Positions 7,601 to 15,109 of a DNA stretch of 27,566 bases are shown in pieces (the stretch's first letter is position 1; each line of letters begins with the position of its first letter). The DNA is from Mailhella massiliensis (GTDB taxonomy: Bacteria > Desulfobacterota > Desulfovibrionia > Desulfovibrionales > Desulfovibrionaceae), in contig NZ_DYZA01000190.1 in the NCBI RefSeq assembly GCF_020741395.1, forward strand, positions 1 through 27,566, in the 5' to 3' direction. The notes beneath the pieces were generated by a model. It searched no databases and was not told where the DNA came from. It saw only the letters and a program-made list of their open reading frames with translations. Both the position numbers and the translations under genes were made by a program.

Positions 7601-8542
7601 CTATGCGCCGGAGCCGAGAAAGTCCAGGGCCGCTTTTTCCATGGCCGCGTGCTCCCCGGGCCGGAACCAGAGCATGCGCCTGTCGGCCCGGAACCAGGTC
7701 CACTGGCGCTTGGCATAGGCGCGGGTATTGTGCGCCCAGAGCGCCGTACATTCCTCAAGGCCCATGCGCCCTGTGAGGAAGGCCGCCGCTTCGGCGCAGC
7801 CTATGCCGCTCCAGCCGGGGGCCTGCGTATCCGGGCAGACATGGAGGGCGCGCCGCGCCTCTTCCATGGCCCCGGCCTCCAGCATGGCGTCTATGCGGCG
7901 CACAAGGAAGGGCTCAAGTTCCGTAAGGGGAAGCCCCACGCCGAGGCGCAGCACCGCGAAGGGGGCGGGGGCGGGGGCGTTTTTATGCCACCAGGTGAAG
8001 GTTTTGCCCGTGCCTTCCCACACTTCCAGGGCGCGCACGTTGCGTTGGCTGTCGTTGGGGTGTATCTTTGCGGCATACTCCGGGTCCACGCGGCGCAGGC
8101 GCTCGTGCAGGAAGGGCGCGCCCTTTTCACGGCACTCCGCGGAGAGGCGGGCGCTTATGGCCGGATCCACGGCCGGGATTGCGGCTATGCCGTCCAGCAG
8201 GGCGCGCAGGTAGAATCCCGTGCCTCCCACCAGCATGGGGACGCGCCCTTCCTCAAGGCTTTTTTTCAGGGCCTCCAGGGCCATATCCGCCCACTGGCCT
8301 GCGGAGATCTTGCGCTCCGTTTCCAGGAAGCCGTAGAGAAGGTGCGGGCAGACGCTTTTTTCCTCTTCCGAAGGCTGGGCCGTGATGACGGGAAAGTCGC
8401 GGTACACCTGCCTGGAATCGGCATTGACCACGCAGGAGGGCACGCCCTGCCTTTCCAGCGCGCGGGAGAGGTGCAGGGCTGCGGCCGTCTTGCCCGAGCC
8501 TGTGGGCCCCGCAAGGCAGAGTATTCTGGCAGGAGCGCTCAT
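7601..8542 (-). CDS. miaA: tRNA dimethylallyltransferase
   Basis: 313 residues, the usual length. The enzyme transfers a dimethylallyl group to N6 of A37 in tRNAs that read UNN codons, the first step towards ms2i6A. Motifs in order: P-loop GPTGSGKT at 12-19; NADSRQVYR at 40-48, which includes the residues that contact A37; GGTGFYLRALLDG from 106; DPEYAAKIHPNDSQRNVRALE in the middle; GIGCAEA; and the C-terminal NTRAYAKRQWTWFR typical of MiaA. GGAGA lies 7 bases before the ATG. The tRNA-Phe gene in this window encodes one of the known substrates of the pathway. No strong promoter is visible, but an 11-bp direct repeat lies just upstream. Confidence 0.97.
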   Translation of the reverse strand: MSAPARILCLAGPTGSGKTAAALHLSRALERQGVPSCVVNADSRQVYRDFPVITAQPSEEEKSVCPHLLYGFLETERKISAGQWADMALEALKKSLEEGRVPMLVGGTGFYLRALLDGIAAIPAVDPAISARLSAECREKGAPFLHERLRRVDPEYAAKIHPNDSQRNVRALEVWEGTGKTFTWWHKNAPAPAPFAVLRLGVGLPLTELEPFLVRRIDAMLEAGAMEEARRALHVCPDTQAPGWSGIGCAEAAAFLTGRMGLEECTALWAHNTRAYAKRQWTWFRADRRMLWFRPGEHAAMEKAALDFLGSGA

Positions 8543-8589
8543 GCGCGTTTCTCCATGGGTAAGGGACGGGCCGGGAGCTTCCCGGGGCG

Positions 8590-8644
8590 GATTTCACCGC
8601 ACGAACTTGTTGCCGAAGCCGAAGATTTCACCGCGCCCGTCAAG
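8590..8644. repeat. Pair of 11-bp direct repeats upstream of miaA
   Basis: GATTTCACCGC occurs at 8590-8600 and again at 8634-8644, 44 bp apart, 48-102 bp before the miaA start codon. The position would suit a regulator-binding site, but I recognise no known operator. The intervening sequence holds no clear promoter. Confidence 0.4.
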
Positions 8645-8756
8645 CACAGGCGGTACCGCAGGGGCTCGCCGTCCGCGCGTTTTTCCGCTTGGGGAAAGGC
8701 CGCCTGCACAGGGCTTTCTTTCCGGCCAGCCGGGGCCCTGCCCGCAGGCGTTGCGG

Positions 8757-8811
8757 AAAAAACGGGCGCTCCCGGCAAGGGGCCGGAGCAGGTTGCCGCC
8801 GCCGGGAGCGC
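8757..8811 (-). terminator. Rho-independent terminator of rsmD-coaD
   Basis: An 11-bp perfect stem, GCGCTCCCGGC/GCCGGGAGCGC, lies at 8811-8801 and 8776-8766. On the minus strand it is followed by CCG and six T (8762-8757). It begins 25 bp past the coaD stop. The 24-nt loop can pair internally. Confidence 0.7.
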
Positions 8812-8835
8812 TCCGGGAAATAGGCCCTTCCGAAG

Positions 8836-9411
8836 CTAGAGCATGTCGCCCCGGCACTCGGGCAGACATTCCTCGCTGAAGGTCTCGGGACAGCCGCAGT
8901 CCGTATCTTCCGGCCAGGAATCGGGCAGACGGTATGCCCGGCGCAGGCGGGGAATGACGGTGGGCGGCACAAGGCAGCTCACATTGCCGCCGAGGGAGGC
9001 CACGTTGCGGATGTTGGTGGAACTTATGTACATCCAGCGCAGGTCGGACATGAGGAATATGGTCTGTACATGGCGCTGAAGCTTGCGGTTCATGAGCGCC
9101 ATTTGAAACTCGTAGTCGAAGTCGGAGACGGCGCGCAGGCCGCGAAGAATGGCCTTGGCATGGTTCTCGGCCGCAAAATCCACCAGCAGGCCGGAAAAGG
9201 GCATGACTTTCACGCCCGGGATGCTGGCGAACACCTCGCGCACGATTTCCACACGCTCTTCCAGGGAAAAGAGGGTGTTCTTGCCGCAGTCTCTGGCCAC
9301 GGCCACGATGACGGTGTCGAAAAGTTCCAGGCCGCGCCTGATGATGCACTCATGCCCGTTGGTGAGCGGGTCGAAGGTGCCGGGGTAAATGGCTATGCGT
9401 TCTTCACCCAT
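8836..9411 (-). CDS. coaD: Phosphopantetheine adenylyltransferase with cysteine-containing tail
   Basis: 191 residues, about 30 longer than typical CoaD. The enzyme adenylylates 4'-phosphopantetheine to dephospho-CoA, the penultimate step of CoA synthesis. The core shows YPGTFDPLTNGH (nucleotidyltransferase TxGH motif at 17-20) and ISSTNIRNVASLGG (ISSTxxR at 129-135). The extension, about 164-191, carries four cysteines (C172, C174, C182, C186) in a CxC-x7-CxxxC pattern not needed for catalysis. The start is the ATG at 9411, with GAGGA 8 bases upstream, lying inside the 3' end of rsmD. The 19-bp overlap predicts coupled translation, a pairing common in bacteria. Confidence 0.95.
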   Translation of the reverse strand: MGEERIAIYPGTFDPLTNGHECIIRRGLELFDTVIVAVARDCGKNTLFSLEERVEIVREVFASIPGVKVMPFSGLLVDFAAENHAKAILRGLRAVSDFDYEFQMALMNRKLQRHVQTIFLMSDLRWMYISSTNIRNVASLGGNVSCLVPPTVIPRLRRAYRLPDSWPEDTDCGCPETFSEECLPECRGDML

Positions 9412-9953
9412 ACCAGTATCCTCGTGTTTCCGTAGAGTCGTTCCGCTTCCAGGGTCAGATCGTACTGGGCGTCGGCCCTGAGGGGCAGGCCCTTTTCCAC
9501 TTCCGCCACAAGGAAGCCCTCGTCGGCCAGCCAGCCCTGCCGCATGATGTTCCTGAGGGCGGGCTTGAAAAGGTCGGCCCCGTAGGGCGGGTCGATGAAG
9601 ATGAGGCGGCACGGCTCCGAGGGGCGGCGGGCGGTGACGCGCAGGGCGTCTTCCTCATGCACGGCGCAGCGCGCTTCAAGGCCGAGGCTGGCGGCGTTCT
9701 TGCGCAGGCATGCCGCGGCCTTGCGGTCTTTTTCTATGAAGTCGGCAAAAAGCGCGCCCCGGCTCAGCGCCTCGAAACCGAGGCTGCCGCTTCCGGCGAA
9801 CACGTCGAGCACGCGCATTTCCCCCCACACGACGCCGCGCGATTCCAGCATGGAGAAAAGGGATTCGCGCACCTTGCCCATGGCGGGCCGGTAGCCCGGC
9901 CCGGTAACGGTGTGGAGCGTCCTTCCGCGGCAGGCTCCGGCAATGATCCGCAT
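9393..9953 (-). CDS. rsmD: 16S rRNA (guanine(966)-N2)-methyltransferase
   Basis: 186 residues starting at the ATG at 9953, where the expected N-terminus MRIIAGACRGR begins and AGGAA precedes it; the longer open frame has no ribosome site. The SAM-binding motif I is VLDVFAGSGSLGFEALSRGA at 48-67, and the N-methyltransferase catalytic motif is DPPY at 121-124. The conserved GYRPAMGKVRESLFSML segment (20-36) is typical of RsmD. The enzyme methylates G966 of 16S rRNA in the assembled 30S subunit. Its last 19 bases overlap coaD, forming a two-gene unit that ends at the terminator at 8757-8811. Confidence 0.96.
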   Translation of the reverse strand: MRIIAGACRGRTLHTVTGPGYRPAMGKVRESLFSMLESRGVVWGEMRVLDVFAGSGSLGFEALSRGALFADFIEKDRKAAACLRKNAASLGLEARCAVHEEDALRVTARRPSEPCRLIFIDPPYGADLFKPALRNIMRQGWLADEGFLVAEVEKGLPLRADAQYDLTLEAERLYGNTRILVWVKNA

Positions 9954-10097
9954 GTTGTTTCCTGAAAGGGCGCTGTCGCGCCGCCGGAAGGCGGGCTTCC
10001 GGGATGAGGTGTGCACCCGCAGGGGCGGGAGCGTGGGGCACGGCGGCATGCCCCGTGCCGGGGCGGAGGCCCGCCCCGGGCAGTTCCTTTAAATCAT

Positions 10098-10123
10098 GCT
10101 GCGGCAAAAGGCAATGCCGCAGC
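10098..10123 (-). terminator. Hairpin downstream of the beta-CASP nuclease gene (possible terminator)
   Basis: A perfect 9-bp stem, GCTGCGGCA/TGCCGCAGC (10098-10106 and 10115-10123), has an 8-nt loop and lies 24 bp past the stop codon of the nuclease gene. On the minus strand it is followed by ATGATTTAAAGG, so the T tract is poor. It could equally act as a 3'-end stabiliser. Confidence 0.4.
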
Positions 10124-10146
10124 CCGTCCCCGGGGCGGGGCCCCTG

Positions 10147-11760
10147 TCAGAGCCTGGTGAGGAAGTGGAAGAGGTCGCGCTCGATTTCCACGAGGCGGTC
10201 GCGCAGTTCCGTCTGCTCTTCCCAGGGGATCTCGTCCACATGGGCGAGGCGGGAACGCAGCTGGGCCACGCGCTGCTCCAGCTCTTCGGCAAGGAAGTTC
10301 CAGTCCACGCGGGGCTTCGCGCGCGCAGGGCTTGCGCTGTGCACTTCCGCCACGGCCGCGCCTTCAATGGTGGCTTCTTCCAGGTATTCCGGGATGTGGG
10401 CCGTGATGCCGAAGCGTTCTTTAATCAGCCCGGCAAGGATCTGCTGGGCCCTGGGTTCGCCGTGGATGAGGGCGATGTTCATGCCCGGCCGGGCCATGCC
10501 GCCTATCCATTCCAGAAGCTGGCTCTGCCCGGCATGGGCGGAAAAGCCGTTGATGGTGAATATCTTCGCGGCCACGGCCACATCTTCCCCGAACAGGCGC
10601 AGGCTCTTGGCCCCGTCCACCAGCTTTCTGCCCGGCGTGCCCATGGCCTGGTAGCCCACGAACACGATGCTCACTCCTTCCTTCCACAGGTTGTGCCTGA
10701 GGTGATGGCGCACGCGGCCCGCGTTGCACATGCCGCTTGCGGAAAGAATGATGGCCGGTTCCTTCATGGTGTTGAGCTTCTGCGAATCCTGCGCGCTCTG
10801 GGTGAAGATGATGCCTCCGCCCGGGTGCTCCTTGAAGTCTTCGGGCGTGAATTCCGGCGTGCGCAGGTGATCGGCGTACTTCAGAAACACCTGCGTGGCC
10901 TTGGTGGCCAGGGGACTGTCCACATACACGGGCATGTCGTCGGGCAGGCGGCCCTGCTTCTTGAGGATGAGCAGGCTGTAGAGGATTTCCTGCGTGCGCT
11001 CCACCGCAAAGGCGGGAATGATGACCTTTTCCCTGCGCGCGTAGCTGTAGTCGATGGCTTCGGCCAGTTCCTCAAGGGTGTCGGCCTCGCCCTTGTGGTC
11101 GCGGTCGCCGTAGGTGGATTCCACAAAAAGCCAGTCCGGCGTGCGGGGCATTTCCGCGTCGGGCAGAAGCAGCGCGCCCGGGCGGCCGAGGTCGCCGGAA
11201 AACACGAGCCGCGTGCTCTTGCCCTCTTCATCCACCGTAAGGTCGAGTATGGCCGCGCCCAGAATGTGCCCGGCATAGCGGAATATCACCGTGACGCCCG
11301 GCGCGGGGTTCACCGCCTTGCCGAAGTCCACGGGCCGGAGCTGCTTTGCCGTGGCCAGGGCGTCTTCGGTGGAGTACAGCGCTTCGGAATCCTCGTCGTC
11401 AGGCTCGCCGCGGCGCTTGCTGTGGCGGCTTTTCCACTCATGTTCCATTTCCTGGATGTGGGCGCTGTCTTCCAGCATGATGGCGGCCAGATCCGCCGTG
11501 GGGGCCGTGCAGTAGATGCCTCCCTTGAAGCCTTCCTTCACCATGCGGGGCAGAAGCCCGGAATGGTCGATGTGCGCATGGGTGAGCAGGATGAAATCCA
11601 GCTCTTCCGGACGGTAGTTCTCCGTTTCAAAGTTGCGTTCTTCAATGGCGGAGTTGCCCTGGAACATGCCGCAGTCCACGGCGAATCGGGAGGATTTCGT
11701 CTCTATGACGAAACAGGAGCCGGTCACAGTCTGGGCCGCGCCCAGAAAGGTAATCTTCAT
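10147..11760 (-). CDS. MBL-fold beta-CASP RNA nuclease (CPSF73/Ysh1-like)
   Basis: 537 residues; the start is the ATG at 11760 with GGAG 9 bases upstream. The N-terminal metallo-beta-lactamase domain opens KITFLGAAQTVTGSC and carries HAHIDH (61-66), AGHILGAA (H165) and SGDLGRP (D190), the residues that bind two zinc ions. The beta-CASP insert follows, with PAFAVERTQEIL and SASGMCNAGRVRHHL. The RMMBL-type end contains GFSAHAGQ and LIHGEPRAQ. Members are cytoplasmic RNA-processing endo/exonucleases related to eukaryotic CPSF73. A charged segment at about 108-128 is probably a loop. The gene is transcribed alone from the promoter at 11798-11826. Confidence 0.92.
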   Translation of the reverse strand: MKITFLGAAQTVTGSCFVIETKSSRFAVDCGMFQGNSAIEERNFETENYRPEELDFILLTHAHIDHSGLLPRMVKEGFKGGIYCTAPTADLAAIMLEDSAHIQEMEHEWKSRHSKRRGEPDDEDSEALYSTEDALATAKQLRPVDFGKAVNPAPGVTVIFRYAGHILGAAILDLTVDEEGKSTRLVFSGDLGRPGALLLPDAEMPRTPDWLFVESTYGDRDHKGEADTLEELAEAIDYSYARREKVIIPAFAVERTQEILYSLLILKKQGRLPDDMPVYVDSPLATKATQVFLKYADHLRTPEFTPEDFKEHPGGGIIFTQSAQDSQKLNTMKEPAIILSASGMCNAGRVRHHLRHNLWKEGVSIVFVGYQAMGTPGRKLVDGAKSLRLFGEDVAVAAKIFTINGFSAHAGQSQLLEWIGGMARPGMNIALIHGEPRAQQILAGLIKERFGITAHIPEYLEEATIEGAAVAEVHSASPARAKPRVDWNFLAEELEQRVAQLRSRLAHVDEIPWEEQTELRDRLVEIERDLFHFLTRL

Positions 11761-11797
11761 ACAAACAACTCCATGGATGATGGTCCCGGAAAACTGG

Positions 11798-11826
11798 AGT
11801 ATAGGTGTTTTCCCCGCATTGTGCAA
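11798..11826 (-). promoter_or_regulatory. Promoter of the beta-CASP nuclease gene
   Basis: On the minus strand TTGCAC (11826-11821) and TATACT (11803-11798) are separated by exactly 17 bp, close to sigma70 consensus. The expected start lies about 30 bp before the ATG. The -35 sits in AATTCTTGCAC, a string also present at the divergent promoter at 12099. Confidence 0.75.
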
Positions 11827-12098
11827 GAATTGCTCCCATTATTCCGGGTGGAACGAGAAAAAAAAGGGCGTTTTTTCCCTCAGTCGGGGAAAGGAGGGAA
11901 AACATGCTTTGCCCCGTCCATGCAAGTTCGTCTTTTTTTCCCGGGCGCGGAGGGCAAGATACTTCGCTTTGTCCATGCAATTCTGCTCTCCGGCAACGCT
12001 TCGGAAGAAAGGTTCCTTTCCTGAACGGGCCGTTATACGAAGCTTCTCCCACGGAGGAAAAAGGATATTCCTTTCTGCCGCAGGCCTCGGCGGCGGGA
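11827..12098. other. Intergenic region between divergent promoters
   Basis: No gene is visible between the divergent nuclease and LOG-family genes. It contains small inverted repeats, GAAAGG-TT-CCTTTC near 12010 and AAAGGATATTCCTTT near 12060. It also has two similar strings, GTCCATGCAAGTTC near 11928 and GTCCATGCAATTCT near 11972. None matches an operator I recognise. Confidence 0.45.
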
Positions 12099-12103
12099 AA
12101 TTC

Positions 12104-12132
12104 TTGCACGCGGCGAAAGTGCGGGCTATGAT
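12104..12132 (+). promoter_or_regulatory. Promoter of the LOG-family gene and tadA
   Basis: TTGCAC (12104-12109) and TATGAT (12127-12132) have a 17-bp spacer, a near-consensus sigma70 promoter. The transcript should start near 12139, about 27 bp before the ATG. AATTCTTGCAC at 12099-12109 is shared, in inverted orientation, with the nuclease promoter. Confidence 0.75.
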
Positions 12133-12165
12133 GCTCCTTTCCCCAGACCATGACAGGAGCAGAAC

Positions 12166-12825
12166 ATGAACAACGCTTCCCAGCAATACGTCATTGATAC
12201 GCTTTCCGCCCAGGAATCCTGGCGGCTCTTCCGCATTTTGGCCGAGATCGTGGACGGCTTTGAGGATCTGAGCGGGCTTCCGCCCTGTGTGTCCATCTTC
12301 GGTTCCGCCCGTCCCGAGGCGGGCGCACCCATTTATGAGGAAACCATGCGCGTGGCGAAAACCCTCGGCAAGGCGGGCTACGGCATCATCACCGGCGGCG
12401 GGCCGGGCCTCATGGAGGCGGGCAACCGCGGCGCCACCGAGGCGGGCGCGCCTTCCGTGGGGCTGCACATTCACCTGCCCATGGAACAGGAACCCAACGA
12501 ATACCTTTCCGTGCGCAGCGATTACCGCTACTTCTTCATCCGCAAGCTCATGTTCGTGAAGTATTCCATCGCCTATGTGGTCATGCCCGGCGGCATGGGC
12601 ACCATCGACGAGCTTTCCGAAGCCTTCGTGCTTGCGCAGACGCACCGCATCAAGCCCTTCCCCATCATCCTCTACGGGCATGAATTCTGGGACGGCCTTC
12701 TGGAGTGGATACGCACCCGCATGATCAAGGACGGGTATCTGCGCGAAGAGGAACTCGACCTCGTCACCGTGTGCGACACGCCCGAAGAGGTGCTCTCCAC
12801 CATAAGACGGCGCGTGGTGCTCTAG
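12166..12825 (+). CDS. LOG-family protein (nucleoside 5'-monophosphate phosphoribohydrolase-like)
   Basis: 219 residues with a Rossmann-type fold of the TIGR00730/LOG family. The sequence shows VSIFGSARP at 42-50, the phosphate-binding GGGPGLMEAGNRGA at 77-90, the paired R126/K127 region, and the catalytic signature PGGMGTIDE at 141-149 (family form PGGxGTxxE). Related enzymes split AMP or cytokinin nucleotides into base plus ribose 5-phosphate; some are pyrimidine/purine nucleotide nucleosidases. In a bacterium like this, nucleotide salvage is more likely than hormone synthesis. AGGAG lies 7 bases before the ATG. The tadA gene starts 3 bp after its stop, so the two form an operon. Confidence 0.9.
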   Translation: MNNASQQYVIDTLSAQESWRLFRILAEIVDGFEDLSGLPPCVSIFGSARPEAGAPIYEETMRVAKTLGKAGYGIITGGGPGLMEAGNRGATEAGAPSVGLHIHLPMEQEPNEYLSVRSDYRYFFIRKLMFVKYSIAYVVMPGGMGTIDELSEAFVLAQTHRIKPFPIILYGHEFWDGLLEWIRTRMIKDGYLREEELDLVTVCDTPEEVLSTIRRRVVL

Positions 12826-12828
12826 GGC

Positions 12829-13362
12829 ATGGAGCTTTTCAACCGCTGCCCCGAAGAGGAGCGCTGGCGGCCGCTGCCCTCCTGGGGGCCGGAGCCGCCC
12901 GCGCCTTCGGGCCGTTCTTGGCGCTCGCTCATGGGGCGGGCGCTGCGCCTTGCGCGGCAGGCTGAGCGCGCAGGGGAAGTGCCTGTGGGCGCGCTGGTGG
13001 TGGACGGGCAGGGCTGTATTCTCGCCGAGGCGCACAACGAGACCGAATCCTCCCATGACCCCACGGCCCACGCCGAGGTGCTGGCCCTGCGCCGCGCGGC
13101 CCTTGCGGCGGGCAATCACCGGCTTTCCGGGAGCGTGCTTGTGGTGACGCTGGAGCCCTGCCTCATGTGCACGGGGGCGCTTCGGGAGGCGAGAGTGTCC
13201 GGCGTGGTGTTCGGCGCGTCGGACGCGCGCGCCGGGGCCGTGTGCTCCTGCCTGGAGGGGCTTGACTACGCGCAGACGGGCTCCGCGCCGTGGAGCTACG
13301 GCGGCGTGGAGGCGGAAAAGTGCGCGCGGCTGCTTACGGAGTTTTTCCGCAAAAGGCGCTAG
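12829..13362 (+). CDS. tadA: tRNA-specific adenosine deaminase
   Basis: 177 residues. The enzyme deaminates A34 to inosine in tRNA-Arg(ACG). The cytidine/deoxycytidylate deaminase zinc site is complete: HAEV with H81 and catalytic E83, and PCLMC with C111 and C114. The upstream RAGEVPVGALVV and HNETESSHDPTAHAE segments are typical of TadA. The chosen ATG is 3 bp past the preceding stop and has only a weak GGG ribosome site, so coupling is likely. The first 34 residues are a poorly conserved extension, and a start at M35 (12931) would give a more standard length. No good terminator follows; a CCGGGC/GCCCGG hairpin at 13399-13413 lacks a T run. Confidence 0.92.
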   Translation: MELFNRCPEEERWRPLPSWGPEPPAPSGRSWRSLMGRALRLARQAERAGEVPVGALVVDGQGCILAEAHNETESSHDPTAHAEVLALRRAALAAGNHRLSGSVLVVTLEPCLMCTGALREARVSGVVFGASDARAGAVCSCLEGLDYAQTGSAPWSYGGVEAEKCARLLTEFFRKRR

Positions 13363-13663
13363 CGGCAAAGCTTCTGCCCTGCAAAAGGCGGAAGGGGCCC
13401 GGGCATCGCCCGGCGCGGGCCTCCTGGGGGCGCAGGGCGCGGAGATTTCCGGGGCGCGGATAGGTTCTGTGCCGGGAAGAGGCGGTTTTTTGCTTGCCTT
13501 CCGGCGGGATCTGTCCTCAAATGGCGCGGGCCGGAGCCGGACGGCAAAGGGCTTTGCCTGAGAGAAGGGGCCCGGCCTTCATGCCGCCCCGTTTTTGGCG
13601 GGGGGGCTCCCTGCACGGGCCCATGCCGGAAGCATGGTCGCCCCGGAGAAAGGAGGAGAAGAG
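13363..13663. other. Intergenic region with GC-rich hairpins
   Basis: No gene is visible. Hairpins are CCGGGC/GCCCGG at 13399-13413 and GGCAAAG/CTTTGCC at 13543-13558, plus a CCGCC/GGCGG stem enclosing a T-rich loop near 13583-13600. These may contribute to ending the tadA transcript. AGGAGG appears at 13651 for the next gene. Confidence 0.5.
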
Positions 13664-13966
13664 ATGAACAATACGGTAGACGAACTGACGGTGGACTACG
13701 AAGAAGACGGCATTTTGAAAATCAAGGAAATGGGCAAGGTGGTGCTTTCCAAGGGAGCCTGGGCCACGGTGCTTTTCCGCTACCGGGAATGGCAGGAGAA
13801 CGACACTTACGGCCCTGACCGCTATGTGATACGCCGCTACAAGAAGTCGGGCGGGGAATACCGCCAGCAGTCCAAATTCACCATTTCCAGTAACGATCAG
13901 GCCCGCCGCATCGTGGAGGCTCTGAGCGGCTGGATTTCCGAGGAAGAATCCGGGCAGGAAGGATAA
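13664..13966 (+). CDS. Small conserved protein, possible PC4/p15-like nucleic-acid-binding fold
   Basis: 100 residues. The ATG at 13664 is preceded by AAAGGAGGAG, an excellent ribosome site; the longer open frame is noncoding in style. The sequence is charged, with alternating strands: ILKIKEMGKVVLSKGAWATVLFRYREWQ, then YVIRRYKKSGGEYRQQSKFTISSNDQARRIVEALSGW. The short beta-rich body, basic middle and final amphipathic helix recall transcriptional coactivator p15/PC4-like proteins, but that is a weak recognition. It has no signal peptide or membrane segment, so it should be cytoplasmic. The next gene starts 129 bp away. It could also be an uncharacterised Desulfovibrionaceae family. Confidence 0.75.
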   Translation: MNNTVDELTVDYEEDGILKIKEMGKVVLSKGAWATVLFRYREWQENDTYGPDRYVIRRYKKSGGEYRQQSKFTISSNDQARRIVEALSGWISEEESGQEG

Positions 13967-14095
13967 TCCCCTCTTCCGGCCGCGCGGCGGAAGCGCCCCT
14001 TGCGGCCGGGTTCCGGGGAAGCGCGTCCGGGGCGCGCGCCCCGCGGCGCGGGGGACAGGCTTGCCCTCATGTTTTGTATCCTTCAGGAGGAAGGC

Positions 14096-14920
14096 ATGGC
14101 CGAATTTCGCCGCCAGTTTCTTTCCGTGGCCCGGCAGAAAGTGCTGCACCAGCTGATTTCCGGCTGGCATCGCCGGGGGGCCACGCTGCTCCAGGTGGGG
14201 CTGAACGCCGGTTTTTCCCCGGAATTCTTCTGGGAAGCGGGCTTTGACGTGACGGCCGTCGACCGTTCCCCGGCATGCCTTGCCGCCGCGCGGGAGCAGA
14301 CCGGGCCGCGCGTGGAGTATGTGTGCGGCGCGCCCGATTTTCTGCCCTTCGAGAACGGCTCCTTCGACTACGCGGTGCTCGTGCATCACGGCCTGAGGGC
14401 CGGGGAGGCGGGGCGTGCCGTGCTTGAAGAGGCGCTTCGCGTGGCGGCCCGGGGCATCATCATCATGGAGTGGAACAGCTTTTCCCTCGCGGGCGCGCCG
14501 AAGAGCGTGCAGTCGCGCTGGGCCGGGCCCGGCCTCGGCGAAGGGGAGGCGGCGCGGGCCGTGAGCGTGCGCGAGCTCTACGGCATGGTACGCCGCGCCT
14601 GCCCGGGATTGAGCGTGAGCCTGGTTTCCGCCCTGCCTTTGTGGGAAGGAACCTGGCCGGACGGCGCGCAGGGCATGAGGGCCGCGCTGCGCCGTGCGGC
14701 GGCCCCCCTGAACCTCACGCCGCTGCCCCTGCCCGTGGGCGCGCTCCTGGGCATGCGGGTGGACTGGGCCCCCGTGCCCCTCACGCCCATAGGCATGCTG
14801 AAGAGCGCGGCGGCCTCGCTGTGCGCCCCGCCCCAGAGGGCGCGGGAAGGGGCCATGGGGCGCGTGTGCCCGTGCACGGCGGAAGGGAGAGCCAAAAGGC
14901 GCGGGGAAAAGATGCGCTGA
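14096..14920 (+). CDS. Class I SAM-dependent methyltransferase-like protein
   Basis: 274 residues from the ATG at 14096, chosen for the AGGAGG 5 bases upstream; an in-frame ATG at 14069 lacks one. The layout matches the Methyltransf_11 fold: motif I region LLQVGLNAGFSPEFFWEAGFDVTAVDRSPACLAAA (about 30-65), an acidic end of strand 2 (VDRS), PDFLPFENGSFDYAVLVHHGL as motif II, and EEALRVAARGIIIMEWNSF. Motif I reads VGLNAGF instead of the usual D(L/V)GCGTG, which weakens the catalytic call; it may bind SAM differently or be inactive. The C-terminal 100 residues contain a small-molecule-like pocket of unknown use. The substrate is unknown. Confidence 0.78.
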   Translation: MAEFRRQFLSVARQKVLHQLISGWHRRGATLLQVGLNAGFSPEFFWEAGFDVTAVDRSPACLAAAREQTGPRVEYVCGAPDFLPFENGSFDYAVLVHHGLRAGEAGRAVLEEALRVAARGIIIMEWNSFSLAGAPKSVQSRWAGPGLGEGEAARAVSVRELYGMVRRACPGLSVSLVSALPLWEGTWPDGAQGMRAALRRAAAPLNLTPLPLPVGALLGMRVDWAPVPLTPIGMLKSAAASLCAPPQRAREGAMGRVCPCTAEGRAKRRGEKMR

Positions 14921-15109
14921 GGGCGCGCCGGGGCCTTGCCTTCTGCCGGAAACGGCGTGTCCCCGTCATGGGCGGAGCGTTTTTTCTGCGCCGAGGCAGC
15001 GCGCCTCTGCCTGTGAGGGGCGATCCTGCCGTGATGGTCGTGCTTCTATGTTCCCACGGCGAGGGCGAAGCTGAGAGAGGCGTCAGCATCGCAAAGAAGA
15101 AGGAGAACC

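Noticed and set aside
10096..12024. 642-codon open frame antisense to the beta-CASP nuclease
   Set aside because: It is a shadow of a gene with a complete metal-binding motif set, and it extends across the divergent promoter.
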